Positions 61,542 to 64,000 of a stretch of DNA of 64,000 nucleotides are shown piece by piece. This DNA comes from Rhexocercosporidium sp. MPI-PUGE-AT-0058. Taxonomy: Eukaryota > Ascomycota > Leotiomycetes > Helotiales. The DNA lies in contig JAGTJL010000009.1 of assembly GCA_020746875.1 (NCBI GenBank), positions 2,542,001 through 2,606,000 of the forward strand, written 5' to 3'. The notes beneath the pieces are model-generated. The model did no database searches. It had not been told where the DNA came from and was given only the letters and a program-made list of their open reading frames with translations. The position numbers and the translations under genes were made by a program. Position 1 is the first letter of the stretch. Every line of letters begins with the position of its first letter.

Positions 61542-62766
61542 CTATATATCTCGCTTGATGGCTCTTGCCATGCGCTTTATTGACTTTGTCTCTGGAGATA
61601 CATAGCTGTCCGGTTGGCGACTGTCGGTGTCTTTCTGGATACCTCTCCAGATCTCGTCGTAGGCGCTCTGCCACATGGCTTCGAGCGCTTCAATGCACTC
61701 TTTATCGACTACTGATCTAGGTTTCTTCTCTCGCACTTCCTCGAGGAATGGTCGTAGTGCCGAAATTCTGTTCAGAACTAGGATGTCCGTATCAGTCTCA
61801 AGTAGTTTTTCCCCCTCCTATGGTCAGTCTTCAAGGAGAATTCGTGGTTCGTACGCTTGGGTGACTCTCCTCCTCTTCTACATCCGATTCGTAAATAGCA
61901 TCCCCAAGTTGCGTAGCCTTTAGCGAGTCGATGGCATGCTGCGGATCAAAGCCAGCCTCAGCCGCGATAACCATTCCGATGTAATCCGCTTCATACTCGT
62001 GATACCTGCTCAGAGCAAGAAACCTCAACTCGTCCAACTCTTCGGCGTTCTCTGCAGCTTCAAGCGCCCATGATTGTTCCTCTAGAGCGTTTAAACTGCT
62101 GGTATATGCTTCAGTGCGCTCGTAGAAGTTCTTTTCGTGCAAAGAGCGTGCGAGAGCGTGGCTAATCTCGTGACTGGGAGACCAGGCCACCTGTCCGGCT
62201 GTTTTGCAATAGAGCAGCTCTCCGATATTGATGTGTAGTACTAATGTACCCTCCATAAAGGCTTGGGGGTGTTCTGTATTGCATGTTAGTTACGTTATGT
62301 ATACTCTCGATGCTAAATGAAAGACGGCCATACCGATAGAATCATCCCAAATCCGAATGCGTGGACGGTACTTACTAGTCGATGGAGCCGTGAGAAGTCT
62401 CTCATATATGGCCATGACAGCCTTTGCGACTGGATGCGTAGCTTTGCACAGTAGAGTCTGCGGTTTCCACCCTGCGCAGAGTCTTTGTGTTAGGTGGTTT
62501 TTGTTACACGAGGCTTGTTCCTTTCGATACTCTTCTTCTGGTGTCTCTAGACCTTTTACTGCTTCGGCGTCACCTATCCATAGGATCTGTTCTCTTGGTG
62601 TTATAGGAATGATCCTCCGGAGTAGATGTGGCGACTCTTGGTGGGGGTTGTGAAGGGTTGGAAAGTTCCACGTTGAGGTCCATTTCTTGCTGACGATAGT
62701 TACCCTTGTTGTATCGGAGGTGGTGAGAGCTATTGACTCTGAGTGATGATATTTGTTTAGTGACAT
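61542..62766 (-). CDS. M48-type zinc metallopeptidase, soluble
   Basis: Predicted zinc endopeptidase of 375 aa in three exons (minus): 62334-62766, 61855-62273 and 61542-61817. The zinc site is HEISH (H179, E180, H183) in WSPSHEISHALARSL. The third ligand is likely E237 in LSRYHEYEADYIG, matching the M48 signature ExxAD. Upstream of the zinc site, EHPQAFMEGTLVLHINIGELL replaces the usual NAFxLPGG(x)VFVxxGLL of Oma1/HtpX-type members, so the glycine pair is lost. No transmembrane helix or clear targeting sequence is seen, unlike Oma1 or Ste24. I start at MSLNKYHHSE; an upstream in-frame ATG at 62880 would add 38 residues. The C-terminal third is a charged helical extension. The substrate is unknown, and an active enzyme is inferred from intact ligands. 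Confidence 0.85.
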
Positions 62767-64000
62767 TGTGTTTGTGACTTGGAAAATTGATGCAGGGTAT
62801 GGCGGGAGGCTGGCTGAGATAGATGGATGATAAGAGAAGAATAGTGCTGAAGCAGAATGTCGTGGAGCGATGGTTAGCACTGAAACGGGTTGAGAAATAT
62901 TTGAAGACTTGTTATTTTGGTGGACGAAGAGAGGACTTTAATTCACATAGCAACTTCAATTTAGACTGTGGTGCCAGTCTGGAGAGGAATCAGCTAGTAG
63001 TTAACGTGCGTAGATGTCGTACCTAACCACCCCTACCTATTCTCTCACGATAGCTTCACCCCCAGAAGCTAAAGTAGCTGCCGTTAGTAGCCTTCTCGTC
63101 AACGTCGCCTTCCATACTGTAAATTCCAAATTAGCGCATCTTAGTTGCTGATAGCTTGGAGTTTCGAAAAATCGACCCGTGTCTACTATCAACCGATTTA
63201 ATGGTTGTGTGTTTCTGATAGCAAGGCACGTCCAAGGCAGCTCAAATTCGTATTCGGCCAAGCGAGTTACAGTTTTAAGCAATTCGCCTCCAAATCCAGA
63301 CCGGGTAAGCTCACTCCTACTTAGGATCCCCCCTGAAGTAAATGCCCTGAAATTATTTGAAGACCTTGAACAAGCTCTGATTCAAGTGTGTGAGAAAGAG
63401 AGCGAATGTTAGCGCTTGCTTCGCCGGAGACGATTTTAGCCAGCCTTGACTGGGAGAAGTTGACTAGCTTAAAGTTAGACGAAACGGAGGGAATGATCGA
63501 GATGGAGAAGAGAAAAAGGCAACAAGCGGCTAGCCCATAGTACTCGGTAGGAAATGCCAGGCCCACACTCCACCTCATATTCGGACAAGAACCGAAACAT
63601 TCACGACTCCAAGTTCAAATACAACTGCAACACATAATAATATGACTACACACTAATGGATAAACGCTCAAATATGGCAAGCATTACCACATTACAAGTA
63701 CAAACACAAAACTACATTACCTATTCCACCTCGCCCCTTTCGGATTTTCATCGTTGCTGTTACCGGATCTCCCACCCTAAGCGAAACCGATAATTATCCG
63801 AGTGCTTGTTGATGGGAATGCAAGATATGGCAGGAATGAATGCCCGGCACTTCTCACATATGAATACGAGAGAAGAGTGAATGGTCTCCAACGACCATAT
63901 ATAAGTCGAGAACGAAAAGAAATAGCGCAGTGGGGGACGAAAACTGGACGGTGGGTAAGAGGCACTCGAGTACATGAAACGCGGTCATGTCACGTGGCGC
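62767..64000. other. Right-hand end without supported gene
   Basis: Upstream flank of the metallopeptidase and about 1.1 kb beyond. Two minus-strand frames (63037-63282 and 63321-63578) might be exons of one unrecognised gene, but I could not join them with convincing splice sites or place a domain. A gene continuing past the window edge cannot be excluded. Confidence 0.4.

Noticed and set aside
63037..63578. Two minus-strand frames near the right end as exons of one gene
   Set aside because: No convincing donor/acceptor pair joins them, and neither half resembles a known family.
63760..63975. Minus-strand frame with a CxxC motif at the window edge
   Set aside because: A single cysteine pair in a short frame without context is not enough to call a gene.

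Overview
The window is nuclear DNA of a filamentous ascomycete (Pezizomycotina). Genes on both strands are interrupted by short 44-170 nt introns with GTANGT-type donors and CTAAC/CTGAC-like branch points. Protein families are typically fungal: cellobiose dehydrogenase, a Zn2Cys6 regulator, an Rds1-type ferritin-like protein, Tel1 and Nup192. A leotiomycete (Helotiales-like) source is my inference from the gene set and base composition; nothing in the sequence proves it. I rebuilt sixteen protein-coding genes exon by exon. I saw no rRNA, convincing tRNA, CRISPR array or intact transposon.

Left part (1-20 kb). A secreted flavocytochrome (cellobiose dehydrogenase, CBM-less) is followed by a SAM-dependent methyltransferase, a 2.3 kb stretch without genes, and an MFS transporter. 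Mitochondrial DNA polymerase gamma (minus) is head-to-head with a RING protein carrying SUMO-interaction-like motifs (plus). A eukaryotic CofD/YvcK-like protein (minus) is convergent with the RING gene. A 2.2 kb gene-free stretch follows.

Middle (20-46 kb). A small papain-fold-like (LRAT/PPPDE-type) protein, a Zn2Cys6 regulator, a short-chain dehydrogenase and a secreted type-B carboxylesterase lie together. The regulator and the dehydrogenase are divergent from a shared 0.6 kb region, so they may be a small regulon. Three large housekeeping genes follow: TEL1 (minus, about 2933 aa, 9 exons) head-to-head with NUP192 (plus, about 1653 aa, 7 exons), then CUL4 (plus, 875 aa).

Right part (46-64 kb). 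A 6 kb gene-poor block separates CUL4 from accessory genes: a membrane-anchored GH16 glucanase-like protein, a small Rieske protein, a secreted ferritin-like protein and a soluble M48 metalloprotease. They are spread among AT-rich, partly degenerate-looking intergenic DNA.

The main points of interest are hidden gene structure (a probable GC-AG intron in the TEL1 TAN motif, two stop-free 51 nt introns, exons of 20-23 nt) and several poorly characterised fungal families (CofD-like, papain-fold-like, GH16 with a cytosolic basic tail, Rieske with a long inter-ligand loop, soluble M48). I found no evidence of a wholly new multi-gene system.
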